This document shows positions 40,267-48,469 of a stretch of 64,000 nt of DNA, in pieces. Positions within the stretch are counted from its first letter, which is position 1; each line of letters opens with the position of its first letter. The DNA comes from M0103 sp040386155. GTDB lineage: Bacteria; Bacteroidota; Bacteroidia; Flavobacteriales_D; Crocinitomicaceae. The notes under the pieces were generated by a model. That model saw only the letters and a list, made by a program, of their open reading frames with translations, was not told where the DNA came from and did not search any database. The stretch is taken from the NCBI GenBank assembly GCA_040386155.1, contig JAZKFZ010000002.1:62001-126000 (forward strand), read 5' to 3'. The position numbers and the translations under genes are program-made.

Positions 40267-41207
40267 CAGTCGTATTTGTTTTTTCGATGAATCTCGGATT
40301 GGTCTTCGGTCATCAATTGATAATATGTCATGTACCTTGATGCTGCAATAGCTCCATTTTCAACAGCTTCTTTTACAACACATTTTGGTTCATTCAAATG
40401 CTTGCAATTATGGTATTTACATTGTCCTATTAAGTCGCGCATCTCTGGAAAATAATGAGAAATAACATCCCTGTCTAAATCAGTAATTCCGAAAGCACGA
40501 ATACCAGGTGTGTCGATAATATATCCACCAGAACGCAAACGATGCATTTCCGCAAACGTGGTAGTGTGCTGTCCTTGTAAATGCGCTTGCGAAATTTCTC
40601 CGATACGTAAATCCAAACTATCATCTAAGGTATTGACGAGGGTTGTTTTTCCTACGCCACTGTGACCTCCAATCATCACTTGTTTGCCATCAATTTCTTT
40701 TTGCAAAGCCTCAATCGCAGGATCTTCTTCAAGCGAAATACTTAAACATGGATAACCGATTTTTTCGTAAAGCGCGCTAATTTCCTGTAAACGAACTAAA
40801 TCGCTCTCGTTCAACAAATCAATTTTATTGAAAATGATGCTTGCGGGAATCCGAAAGGACTCTGCAGCAACTAAAAAGCGATCGATGAATGAAAGCTGTA
40901 TTTCAGGCGATTTCAAGGTCGCAATAATGTACAAACGATCAATATTAGACGCCAAAATTTGCATCTGTTTGCTTAAGTTGGTCGACTTACGAAAAATGTA
41001 GTTCGTTCGTTTTTCAATTTCAGTAATAGAAAAGCGGTCAGATGCCTCCTCATTGTCTACCATCACATGATCACCCACCGAAACAGGATTGGTTGTTTTC
41101 AGACCTTCCATGCGAATTTTTCCACGTAAAAAGCAATGCGCAATAGTACCGTTTTCCAGTTCCACTGTATATATTTTCCCCGTTGATTTTAACACAAGAC
41201 CTCGCAT
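40266..41207 (-). CDS. rsgA: Ribosome biogenesis GTPase RsgA
   Basis: 313 residues from the ATG at 41207; a GTG two codons upstream (41213) is also open. The N-terminal OB domain is followed by a circularly permuted GTPase with order G4-G1-G3: NKIDLL (G4), GGHSGVGKTTLVN (G1), DTPGIRAFG (G3). The C-terminal zinc site is CKYHNCKHLNEPKC. It helps mature the 30S subunit and is stimulated by it. It overlaps dtd by 1 bp. The promoter lies in the repeat-bearing intergenic region upstream. Confidence 0.96.
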   Translation of the reverse strand: MRGLVLKSTGKIYTVELENGTIAHCFLRGKIRMEGLKTTNPVSVGDHVMVDNEEASDRFSITEIEKRTNYIFRKSTNLSKQMQILASNIDRLYIIATLKSPEIQLSFIDRFLVAAESFRIPASIIFNKIDLLNESDLVRLQEISALYEKIGYPCLSISLEEDPAIEALQKEIDGKQVMIGGHSGVGKTTLVNTLDDSLDLRIGEISQAHLQGQHTTTFAEMHRLRSGGYIIDTPGIRAFGITDLDRDVISHYFPEMRDLIGQCKYHNCKHLNEPKCVVKEAVENGAIAASRYMTYYQLMTEDQSEIHRKNKYD

Positions 41208-41243
41208 GAGCACAAAGATAACTTTTTAGATAATAGACCGCTC

Positions 41244-41305
41244 CGCTTCAAGACAAAAGACTCGCTCACTTCGACAAGCTCAGTGCGAGTCGCTTCAAGA
41301 CAAAA
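41244..41305. repeat. Intergenic palindromic repeat (REP-like)
   Basis: cgcttcaagacaaaa occurs twice (41244-41258 and 41291-41305). Between them gactcg/cgagtc and cact/agtg form a hairpin around tcgacaagctc. The core cacttcgacaagctcagtg is a palindromic word that recurs in many bacterial intergenic regions. Parts resemble, in reverse complement, the repeats at 34511-34593. Confidence 0.65.
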
Positions 41306-41346
41306 TAGTTAGTTTTGAAAAAGAAATGAGTCTTGACTATTCACTC

Positions 41347-41377
41347 TTGATGTCTTGACTCTAAAACGTTATCTTTG
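41347..41377 (+). promoter_or_regulatory. Promoter of gldA
   Basis: TTG at 41347-41349 and TATCTTTG at 41370-41377, a 20-bp spacer, 20 bp before the ATG at 41397. It fits the Bacteroidota consensus and supports that ATG over the upstream frame start at 41355, which would lie inside the promoter. Confidence 0.6.
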
Positions 41378-41396
41378 TTGTTCTAAAGAATTCAAT

Positions 41397-42296
41397 ATGT
41401 CAATCGAGGTCAAAAACCTATTCAAATATTACGGTGATCAAGCTGCTGTTCGCGATGTTTCTTTTGAAATAAAAAAGGGAGAAATAGTTGGATTTTTAGG
41501 TCCAAATGGCGCTGGAAAATCTACCACAATGAAAATCATTACAGGCTTTGTAAATGCCAGTGAGGGTGAAGTGAAAGTGTGTGGAATGCCTGTGGATACA
41601 GATTCATTGGAAACACGAAAAAAAATTGGTTACCTTCCTGAGCATAACCCCTTGTACCTTGACATGTACGTGAAGGAATACCTTGAATTTGTAGGAAAAG
41701 TGTACAAAATCAAAAACCTCAAAGCACGTGTTGCAGAGATGATTAAATCTGTAGGATTGGAAGTGGAGCAAAACAAGAAATTGGGGGCACTTTCGAAAGG
41801 ATATCGTCAACGTGTAGGTTTGGCAGCAGCCATTATTCACGACCCTGAAGTGTTGATTTTGGATGAGCCAACTTCTGGACTTGATCCCAATCAATTGGTG
41901 GAAATTCGTGAATTGATTCGGAGCATTGGAAAGTCGAAAACGGTAATGTTATCTACCCACATTATGCAAGAAGTAGAAGCTATTTGCGATCGAGTGCTAA
42001 TCATCAATAAAGGACAAATTGTAGCTGACAATACAGCTGAAGCTTTGCAACACAGTGAAGCCAGTCAAACAGTTTACGTGGAGTTTGAAGGGACAATCAC
42101 CAAAGCGCAATTGAATAAAATTGATGGTGTTCGCAAAATTGAAAAAGTAGGTGAGGGATGGTTGCTGGAATCGACTGATAAAATAGATCTACGAAAAAAT
42201 GTAGCTCAATTTGCGCAGCAACATCAGCTGTTAGTATTGACATTGAAACTCGAAGAGAAATCACTAGAAGAAGTATTTAAAGAATTAACAAGATAG
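41397..42296 (+). CDS. gldA: Gliding-motility/T9SS-linked ABC transporter ATPase GldA
   Basis: 299 residues. Walker A is GPNGAGKST, the Q-loop region has IGYLPEHNPLYLDMYV (a GldA-typical segment), the signature is LSKGYRQRVGLA, Walker B is VLILDEPTSGLDP and the switch His is in STHIMQEVEA. The C-terminal 80 residues are the usual extension. It matches GldA closely, the ATPase that works with GldF and GldG in the inner membrane and is needed for gliding in Flavobacterium. As in other genomes gldFG is not adjacent. The organism need not glide, since gldA is also kept in non-gliding relatives. A palindromic repeat and a promoter lie upstream. Confidence 0.9.
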   Translation: MSIEVKNLFKYYGDQAAVRDVSFEIKKGEIVGFLGPNGAGKSTTMKIITGFVNASEGEVKVCGMPVDTDSLETRKKIGYLPEHNPLYLDMYVKEYLEFVGKVYKIKNLKARVAEMIKSVGLEVEQNKKLGALSKGYRQRVGLAAAIIHDPEVLILDEPTSGLDPNQLVEIRELIRSIGKSKTVMLSTHIMQEVEAICDRVLIINKGQIVADNTAEALQHSEASQTVYVEFEGTITKAQLNKIDGVRKIEKVGEGWLLESTDKIDLRKNVAQFAQQHQLLVLTLKLEEKSLEEVFKELTR

Positions 42297-42380
42297 ACCT
42301 TAAGATAGTTAGACTTTATTATGTTAGGACTTGATCCAGCCCTGATGTCTAAAAACCCTAATGTCATAAAATCATAGAAA

Positions 42381-43661
42381 GTGGTAAAGAATTTTATAGC
42401 AGAATTGCAGTGGCGTGGAATGATCCACGATATGATGCCAGGAACAGAAGAAGCACTAAATAAGCAAGTGTCGGCCGGTTATATTGGCTTCGACCCAACG
42501 GCGGATTCTTTGCATGTTGGACATTTAGTTCAAATTATGACCTTGGTACATTTTCAGCGAGCAGGACATAAACCTTTTGCATTGGTAGGTGGCGCAACTG
42601 GAATGGTAGGTGATCCATCTGGTAAATCACAAGAACGTAACTTATTGGATGCTGCCACCCTAGATCACAATGTGGCAAGTGTTAAAAAGCAACTTGAGAA
42701 ATTTTTAGATTTTTCGAGTGGAACAAACGCTGCTGAAATGGTGAACAATTTTGATTGGTTTAAGAACATGAGCTTTTTGGATTTTATCAGAGATGTTGGT
42801 AAACACATTACAGTGAATTACATGATGGCGAAGGATTCCGTTAAAAAGCGTTTGGAAACCGGTTTGTCGTTTACTGAATTTTCCTACCAATTAGTGCAAG
42901 GTTACGATTTCTACCATTTAAATTTGCACCACAAGTGCATCATTCAGCTGGGTGGTTCAGATCAGTGGGGAAACATCGTCACAGGCACGGAATTGATTCG
43001 AAGAATGAGTGGCAATGAAGCATTTGCCGTTACAACACCATTGATTAAAAAAGCCGACGGAACAAAATTTGGAAAAACGGAAGGAGGAAGTGTTTGGTTA
43101 GATCCAGTGCGAACTTCACCGTATGAGTTTTATCAATTTTGGTTGAATTCTTCTGATGCAGATGCTGTTAACTACATTCGAATTTTCACCTTGCGTACGC
43201 AGGAAGAGATCGAAAAATTAGAGGCTGATCACAATGAAACGCCACATTTACGTATTTTGCAAGAAGCAATTGCGGAAGATATTACAACACGTGTTCATGG
43301 TGAAGACGCCTTGAGAACAGCCATTGCAGCATCGAAAATATTATTTGGTAAATCTACTGCAGATGATTTAAAATTGCTTTCTGAAAAAGATTTTTTCTCC
43401 ATTTTTGATGGCATTCCGCAAGCCGTTGTTTCGAAAGAAGACTTTCAAGCAGGATTTTCAATTATCGATGCACTCGCTGCCAAAACAGGATTTTTAGCTT
43501 CCAACGGTGAAGCGCGGAGAGAATTGAAAGCAAATGCTATTGCTGTAAATAAAGAGAAAGTGGGAGAAGATTTCGTTTTCTCAAGCGATCATTTAATCAA
43601 CGATAAGTACATTCTCCTCGGAAAAGGGAAAAAGAATAATTACATCTTGATTGTTGAGTGA
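42381..43661 (+). CDS. tyrS: Tyrosine--tRNA ligase
   Basis: 426 residues with a GTG start at 42381 (MVKNFIAELQWRGMIHD is the usual N-terminus and no ATG fits). Class I signatures: HVGHL in PTADSLHVGHLV (HIGH) and KFGKT (KMSKS-like). Tyr-specific blocks include VGGATGMVGDPSGKS, YQLVQGYDFYHL and QLGGSDQWGNI. The C-terminal S4-like RNA-binding domain runs to the end (NGEARRELKANAIAVN). It charges tRNA-Tyr in the cytoplasm. Downstream is the radical SAM gene after 57 bp. Confidence 0.96.
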   Translation: MVKNFIAELQWRGMIHDMMPGTEEALNKQVSAGYIGFDPTADSLHVGHLVQIMTLVHFQRAGHKPFALVGGATGMVGDPSGKSQERNLLDAATLDHNVASVKKQLEKFLDFSSGTNAAEMVNNFDWFKNMSFLDFIRDVGKHITVNYMMAKDSVKKRLETGLSFTEFSYQLVQGYDFYHLNLHHKCIIQLGGSDQWGNIVTGTELIRRMSGNEAFAVTTPLIKKADGTKFGKTEGGSVWLDPVRTSPYEFYQFWLNSSDADAVNYIRIFTLRTQEEIEKLEADHNETPHLRILQEAIAEDITTRVHGEDALRTAIAASKILFGKSTADDLKLLSEKDFFSIFDGIPQAVVSKEDFQAGFSIIDALAAKTGFLASNGEARRELKANAIAVNKEKVGEDFVFSSDHLINDKYILLGKGKKNNYILIVE

Positions 43662-43718
43662 TTTTTTGTGACGATTTTCTTTTCCTTTGTGCATCGTTTT
43701 ACTAAAGCAAATTGAATT

Positions 43719-45905
43719 TTGAAGGAAGTTGTTCTGATAACCCCGCCATTTACACAGTTGAATACACCGTATCCAGCAACAGCCTACTTGAAGGGTTTTT
43801 TGAATACCAAAGGAATTTCCTCCTACCAAATCGATTTGGGAATTGAAGTCATCAACGCCATGTTTTGTTCTAATGGCTTGAGAACAATTTTTGATTTAGC
43901 ATTTGAAAATGAAACAATTCAAACAGACAATGCTCAGCGAATTTTTGCCTTAAAAGAAGATTATATTGGAACTGTGGAGAGTGTCATACTTTTCCTACAA
44001 GGAAAAAATGATACTCTTGCGCGACAAATCTGCAACGAGGTGTTTCTGCCACAAGCAGCTCGTTTCAATCAATTGGATGACTTAGAATGGGCCTTTGGAA
44101 ACATGGGCATTCAAGACAAAGCCAAGCACCTTGCTACTTTGTACCTCGAAGATCTTTCTGATTTTATTACTGAATGCATCGACCCAAATTTTGGTTTTAG
44201 TCGGTATGCAGAGCGACTTGGACTAAGTGCTAATTCATTTGATGACTTATACGAAGAGTTGAATAGTGAACCAACATTTGTAGATACAATTACCCTTCAA
44301 TTACTAGATCAATCGTTGCGAGAAAATGCTCCGAAACTAGTCTGTTTTTCGGTACCCTTTCCTGGTAATTTATACAGCGCTTTTCGATGTGCAAAGTACA
44401 TAAAACAACATTTTCCATCCATTAAAGTTTGTATGGGAGGTGGATTTCCCAATACCGAACTGCGCTCCATAGAAGATACAAGAGTATTTGAATTTTTCGA
44501 TTTTATTACCTTAGACGATGGCGAACTGCCGATAGAATTGCTGGTAAATTACTGCCGAAACACAAACCTGTCTGCTGAATTCAAGCGAACTTTTTACCTC
44601 GAAAATAATGTAGTCGTTTATTCTAATACAAGTGAGCGAGTGGATTACAAGCAAGCGTTTGTTGGCACTCCAGATTATTCTGATTTACACTTACAAAACT
44701 ATATTTCTGTCATCCAAATGGCCAATCCGATGCACAGTTTGTGGAGCGATGGCAGATGGAATAAATTGACGATGGCGCATGGATGCTATTGGGGGAAATG
44801 TACTTTTTGCGATGTTTCGTTGGATTACATCAAAGTTTACGAGCCAATCGTCGCGAAAATTCTTGTGGATCGCATGGAGGAACTTATTGCGCAAACGGGC
44901 GAACGTGGTTTTCACTTCGTGGATGAAGCTGCGCCTCCCGCACTCATGCGCTCTTTGGCAATAGAGATTATTCGTAGAAAATTGACGGTTACTTGGTGGA
45001 CCAATATTCGCTTTGAAAAAAGTTTTACACGAGATCTAGCTGTTTTGTTGGCGAAATCGGGTTGTATAGCGGTTTCTGGTGGTTTAGAAGTGGCATCCGA
45101 TCGTTTGCTAGCACTTATTCAGAAAGGTATAACGGTGGAACAAGTGGCACGCGTCACGAAAAATTTGAGCGAAGCAGGCATTATGGTGCATGCTTATTTA
45201 ATGTATGGCTACCCAACCCAAACAATTCAAGAAACGGTGGATAGTTTGGAAATGGTGCGTCAACTATTCGAAGCAGGGATTGTACAATCTGGTTTTTGGC
45301 ACCAGTTTGCACTTACGGCGCACAGTCCAATTGGTTTGCACCCAGAAGAATTTGGACTACAACCCGATTACAAAACCATCACGTTTGCAGACAACGACAT
45401 TCAATTTAAAGATAGCACTGGCATCGACCACACAAAATTTAGTTTTGGACTGAAGAAATCGTTGTTCAATTTTTTGCACGGCATTGGCTTTGAAGTGCCC
45501 TTGCAGCAGTGGTTTGAGTTTAAAATCCCACGGACCCTGATCGCTCCAAATTATATTGAACAGTGCATTGCTAGTGAACCAATGACGATTTCGAAACCAA
45601 ACATAAAACCATTGTGGTTAGGATCCATGCCAGTGAGCTCCATATTTACAAAATCAAAAAGAGGAGAAACCTGGGAAATGATGCAATTGATCATTCATGA
45701 TAAACGAGATTGCTTAGAGATTAATCTTGATAAATTGCGAGGAGAATGGTTGCTCGAGAAGCTTGCAACTATTTCGATATTTTCCACAGTTAATCCCACA
45801 ATTTCAGAATTGAAGGCTGATTTTGAATCCAATGATGAAGATTTTGAACTTTTTTGGTACTCTAAACCTTTGAATCAATTGAGAGAAGCAGGTTTGCTTG
45901 TTTAA
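43719..45905 (+). CDS. B12-binding-type radical SAM protein
   Basis: 728 residues with a TTG start at 43719; no ATG is near. The N-terminal part begins with the Rossmann-like cobalamin-binding pattern (VVLITPPFTQLNTPYPATAYLKGFL) and includes a typical KVCMGGGFPNTE. The radical SAM domain has the [4Fe-4S] cysteines Cys356, Cys361 and Cys364 in GCYWGKCTFCD, i.e. spacing CX4CX2C and not the usual CX3CX2C. Later blocks (SGGLEVASDRLL, GITVEQVARVTKNL, AYLMYGYPTQT) are standard for B12-type SAM enzymes. The substrate is unknown; family members do methylations or ring and chain rearrangements. It is co-directional with tyrS and convergent with the Kunitz gene (4-bp overlap). Confidence 0.88.
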   Translation: MKEVVLITPPFTQLNTPYPATAYLKGFLNTKGISSYQIDLGIEVINAMFCSNGLRTIFDLAFENETIQTDNAQRIFALKEDYIGTVESVILFLQGKNDTLARQICNEVFLPQAARFNQLDDLEWAFGNMGIQDKAKHLATLYLEDLSDFITECIDPNFGFSRYAERLGLSANSFDDLYEELNSEPTFVDTITLQLLDQSLRENAPKLVCFSVPFPGNLYSAFRCAKYIKQHFPSIKVCMGGGFPNTELRSIEDTRVFEFFDFITLDDGELPIELLVNYCRNTNLSAEFKRTFYLENNVVVYSNTSERVDYKQAFVGTPDYSDLHLQNYISVIQMANPMHSLWSDGRWNKLTMAHGCYWGKCTFCDVSLDYIKVYEPIVAKILVDRMEELIAQTGERGFHFVDEAAPPALMRSLAIEIIRRKLTVTWWTNIRFEKSFTRDLAVLLAKSGCIAVSGGLEVASDRLLALIQKGITVEQVARVTKNLSEAGIMVHAYLMYGYPTQTIQETVDSLEMVRQLFEAGIVQSGFWHQFALTAHSPIGLHPEEFGLQPDYKTITFADNDIQFKDSTGIDHTKFSFGLKKSLFNFLHGIGFEVPLQQWFEFKIPRTLIAPNYIEQCIASEPMTISKPNIKPLWLGSMPVSSIFTKSKRGETWEMMQLIIHDKRDCLEINLDKLRGEWLLEKLATISIFSTVNPTISELKADFESNDEDFELFWYSKPLNQLREAGLLV

Positions 45906-46144
45906 TTACATTCACATTCCTCGCACTCTTGTTGTGTTTCAAATCCTTTTGGTTCGCAACCACTATAACCAATTTGTTCGCATTTGTTCTCATTTTCGTT
46001 GTAAAACCAGCGTTGAAAATAAGCTTGACAAGCACCACTTGATGGGGTATCTTGACATCTTGCTTCTTTATCTGAACAATCTTTTGAGCAACTTGAGAAT
46101 AATGAGCCGCTCAATAGTAGTAGTGTAATTAATTTCACGTTCAT
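45902..46144 (-). CDS. Small Kunitz-type (BPTI-like) lipoprotein
   Basis: 80 residues. A lipoprotein signal ends at Cys19 (GSLFSSC). The mature part is one Kunitz-like domain with Cys30, Cys39, Cys55 and Cys63 at exactly the classical spacings (8, 15 and 7 residues between), the conserved GACQAYFQRWFYN and YSGC, and a C-terminal FETQQEC. The last loop is short: 10 residues to Cys74 where animal domains have 12, then Cys77 and Cys79. The residue after Cys39 (the P1 position of inhibitors) is Gln. A protease inhibitor or surface-binding role in the outer membrane is likely but not shown. It precedes truA on the same strand order by 17 bp. Confidence 0.8.
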   Translation of the reverse strand: MNVKLITLLLLSGSLFSSCSKDCSDKEARCQDTPSSGACQAYFQRWFYNENENKCEQIGYSGCEPKGFETQQECEECECN

Positions 46145-46161
46145 GTTAACTAGGTTAGTTA

Positions 46162-46896
46162 TTAATACTCAATTTCCCACAAAAACAGACCATGTGCTGG
46201 AACGCTAACTGCGGCTTTCCCACGATCTTTATCATCAAGTATTTGACGGAAGTCTGCACGTGTAATTTTGCCTATTCCCACTTCAATCAAAGTACCAACC
46301 GTTGCACGCACCATATTGCGTAGAAAGCGATCTGCAGCAATTTCAAAATAGGCAGAATTCTCGTTTATTTTCACCCATTTTGCGTCATATACAGTACAAA
46401 TGTTCGTTTTTACATCGGTATGTAATTTAGAAAGCGAGGTAAAATCTTGTTTTCCCAGCAACTCTTGTGCGGCATCATTCATTGCATCGAAATCCAGTAA
46501 TTGCGGGAAATACCAACTGAGCGCTGTGTGAAAAGCTTCTTTTTGCTGATGTATAAAATAGCGATAGGTTCTTTTTTTAGCGTCAAAACGAGCATGCTTG
46601 TCCTCGGCAACTTCAGTAATTGAATGAATTGCTATGTCTTCTGGCAACATTTTGTTGAGACGATACTTATATTGGTCTAGATCTTCAATTTTGGATAAAT
46701 TGACATGTAAAAAATACTGCTTTGCATGTACACCTGCATCCGTTCTTCCACAACCAACAACATCCACAGAATTGTTTGAGTTTACTTTGGTCAGCGCTTT
46801 TTCAATTTCTTCTTGCACCGTATTTTGTTTCGGTTGCTTTTGCCATCCGAAATAGCGTGTGCCTTTGTAAGAAAGTTCAAAGAAATAGCGTTTCAC
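46162..46896 (-). CDS. truA: tRNA pseudouridine synthase A
   Basis: 244 residues with a GTG start at 46896 (MKRYFFELSYKGTRYFGWQ is the family N-terminus). The catalytic Asp lies in CGRTDAGVHA. Other TruA blocks are RYFIHQ, FTSLSK and FEIAADRFLRNMVRATVGTLIEVG. It makes pseudouridine at positions 38-40 of many tRNAs. A promoter -7 box lies only 4 bp upstream of the GTG, so the mRNA may have almost no leader. Confidence 0.95.
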   Translation of the reverse strand: MKRYFFELSYKGTRYFGWQKQPKQNTVQEEIEKALTKVNSNNSVDVVGCGRTDAGVHAKQYFLHVNLSKIEDLDQYKYRLNKMLPEDIAIHSITEVAEDKHARFDAKKRTYRYFIHQQKEAFHTALSWYFPQLLDFDAMNDAAQELLGKQDFTSLSKLHTDVKTNICTVYDAKWVKINENSAYFEIAADRFLRNMVRATVGTLIEVGIGKITRADFRQILDDKDRGKAAVSVPAHGLFLWEIEY

Positions 46897-46900
46897 GGTA

Positions 46901-46928
46901 CAAAGTTAAACGAAAAAACCTCCGACAA
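46901..46928 (-). promoter_or_regulatory. Promoter of truA, overlapping a terminator
   Basis: On the minus strand TAACTTTG (46908-46901) and TTG (46928-46926) are separated by 17 bp. The -33 part sits inside the terminator hairpin of the upstream gene. The -7 box ends 4 bp before the GTG start. Confidence 0.5.
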
Positions 46929-46941
46929 TGCCGAAGGTTTT
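46915..46941 (-). terminator. Terminator of the TPR-PD40 gene
   Basis: On the minus strand aaaaccttcg (46941-46932) pairs with cggaggtttt (46924-46915) including a wobble pair, and is followed by T residues. It is 23 bp after the stop at 46965. Confidence 0.75.
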
Positions 46942-46964
46942 CGCGTAAGTGAATTCAATTCGTT

Positions 46965-48341
46965 TTATTTTTTAGGTATTTCAAAACCTGTCATATCAAT
47001 TTGGTACATGTCCAAACTCGCTTTTTGTCCAATAACCTCAAAGCTTGCCATCACTGCTTTACTTAGTTCAGGGTAGAATTTGAAATGAGAATCGTTGTTG
47101 ACAGTGTTCACCATGATTCCAAGATTTACAGGCGTTCCCCATTGTCCACCACCTAAATTTTCACACACATAGATATCTAGACCGCCCATTCCTTTGAAAC
47201 CATCAGAACTGTAAAAAAGGAACTTGCCATCACCAGAAATAAATGGAGTTGTTTCATAGTTGGAGGAGTTTACTTGTCCCATTGGAAGTACTTTTGGTGT
47301 TCCCCATTTTTTTCCTACTTTTTCCACCATGTAAATATCCATGGATGATTTATCTCCTTTTCGATCTGAAGCAAAATACATTGTGTTTCCATCATCTGTC
47401 ATTGTTGCAGATCCTTCAAAGTACGATGTGTTCAATTTCTTATTGTTGATTCTTTTTGGTGTGTTCCATGTTCCTTTCGTAGAAAGTTCTATTTCATAGA
47501 TGTCAGAACTTTTGGATTGATTTCCTTTCTTGTCAATCGCCGCCATATTCACAGTCATCAAGCCAGTTTTCCCGTCTTTCGCCATGTAGGTAATCGCATC
47601 GAATCCTTCTGAGTTTAATTTGCCTAAATCGTTAGAAATGGAATCCCACTTATTGAATTCTGCATCCCAAATCGCTCGGTACACATCCTCAAAGTATTCT
47701 TGGTCGTCTGGATTCATTTTACCTCCCTTAGTGTCGCTTCTTCGAGAAGAGAAATACATTTCTTTTCCTCCATTGATCAAAATTGGGTTGTAATCGTTGT
47801 TACTTGAATTTACATCACCATCTAACAACACTTTTTTTGATGTTTTTCCACTTGCTATTTGTTCATGTGCAAATTTCGCTTGTTCAATGTGCAACTGAAT
47901 AAATAGATCCTGTGCGCGCTGTTTTGTCAATTTTTCTAGCGCAATGTTGTAATTAATAATTGCAGAGTCCAGGACCAACATACGGTGGTAAGAGCGACCT
48001 AGTAAGTGATACACTTCCTTGTCGGTTTCTTCCTTTCCTAGGTTTATTGCTTGACGAGCGTACTGGAGCGCGTAACCGTAATTGTTCATTCTGTAGTGAC
48101 ATTCAGCAATCCAAAGTGGTGCTTTGAATGTATACGGATCTTGCACAGCCGCTTCACGAAACTTTAATAATGCAGCACGTACTTGTCCCGCTTGAAACAA
48201 AGTTCTTCCTTCGTCAATAATAAATAACGCTTTTGTTCGATCTACAATATTACTTGTATCTGTTGGGAGTGGAGTAGTTGCAGCAAAAGTCGTATTCAGC
48301 GATAAACTTATAACTAAAAGCAAAAAGATTTTGTGAAGCAT
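46965..48341 (-). CDS. Periplasmic TPR and PD40-propeller protein
   Basis: 458 residues. The signal peptide (to about 20) is followed by TPR-like helices (about 35-165: LFQAGQVRAALLKFREAAVQDPYTFKAPLWIAECHYRMNNYGYALQ in pieces) and then four to five PD40/TolB-like propeller repeats (NPILINGGKEMYFSSRRSDTKGG, DGNTMYFASDRKGDKSSMDIYMVEK, DGKFLFYSSDGFKGMGGLDIYV). This is the order found in PorE-type T9SS proteins and related OmpA proteins, but the C-terminal OmpA-like domain is missing. It probably works in the periplasm as a scaffold linked to the outer membrane. It has its own terminator. Confidence 0.8.
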   Translation of the reverse strand: MLHKIFLLLVISLSLNTTFAATTPLPTDTSNIVDRTKALFIIDEGRTLFQAGQVRAALLKFREAAVQDPYTFKAPLWIAECHYRMNNYGYALQYARQAINLGKEETDKEVYHLLGRSYHRMLVLDSAIINYNIALEKLTKQRAQDLFIQLHIEQAKFAHEQIASGKTSKKVLLDGDVNSSNNDYNPILINGGKEMYFSSRRSDTKGGKMNPDDQEYFEDVYRAIWDAEFNKWDSISNDLGKLNSEGFDAITYMAKDGKTGLMTVNMAAIDKKGNQSKSSDIYEIELSTKGTWNTPKRINNKKLNTSYFEGSATMTDDGNTMYFASDRKGDKSSMDIYMVEKVGKKWGTPKVLPMGQVNSSNYETTPFISGDGKFLFYSSDGFKGMGGLDIYVCENLGGGQWGTPVNLGIMVNTVNNDSHFKFYPELSKAVMASFEVIGQKASLDMYQIDMTGFEIPKK

Positions 48342-48469
48342 AGTGTGTTAGAATTCGTTATTTAACACAAAAAAACGCATAATTTCATTGATATGGAAAT
48401 TTTAGCCTAAGTTTTTGTGCTTGAATAAAATGAGGAGGGTGAAAAATGAGAATACAAGCTATTTTTATT

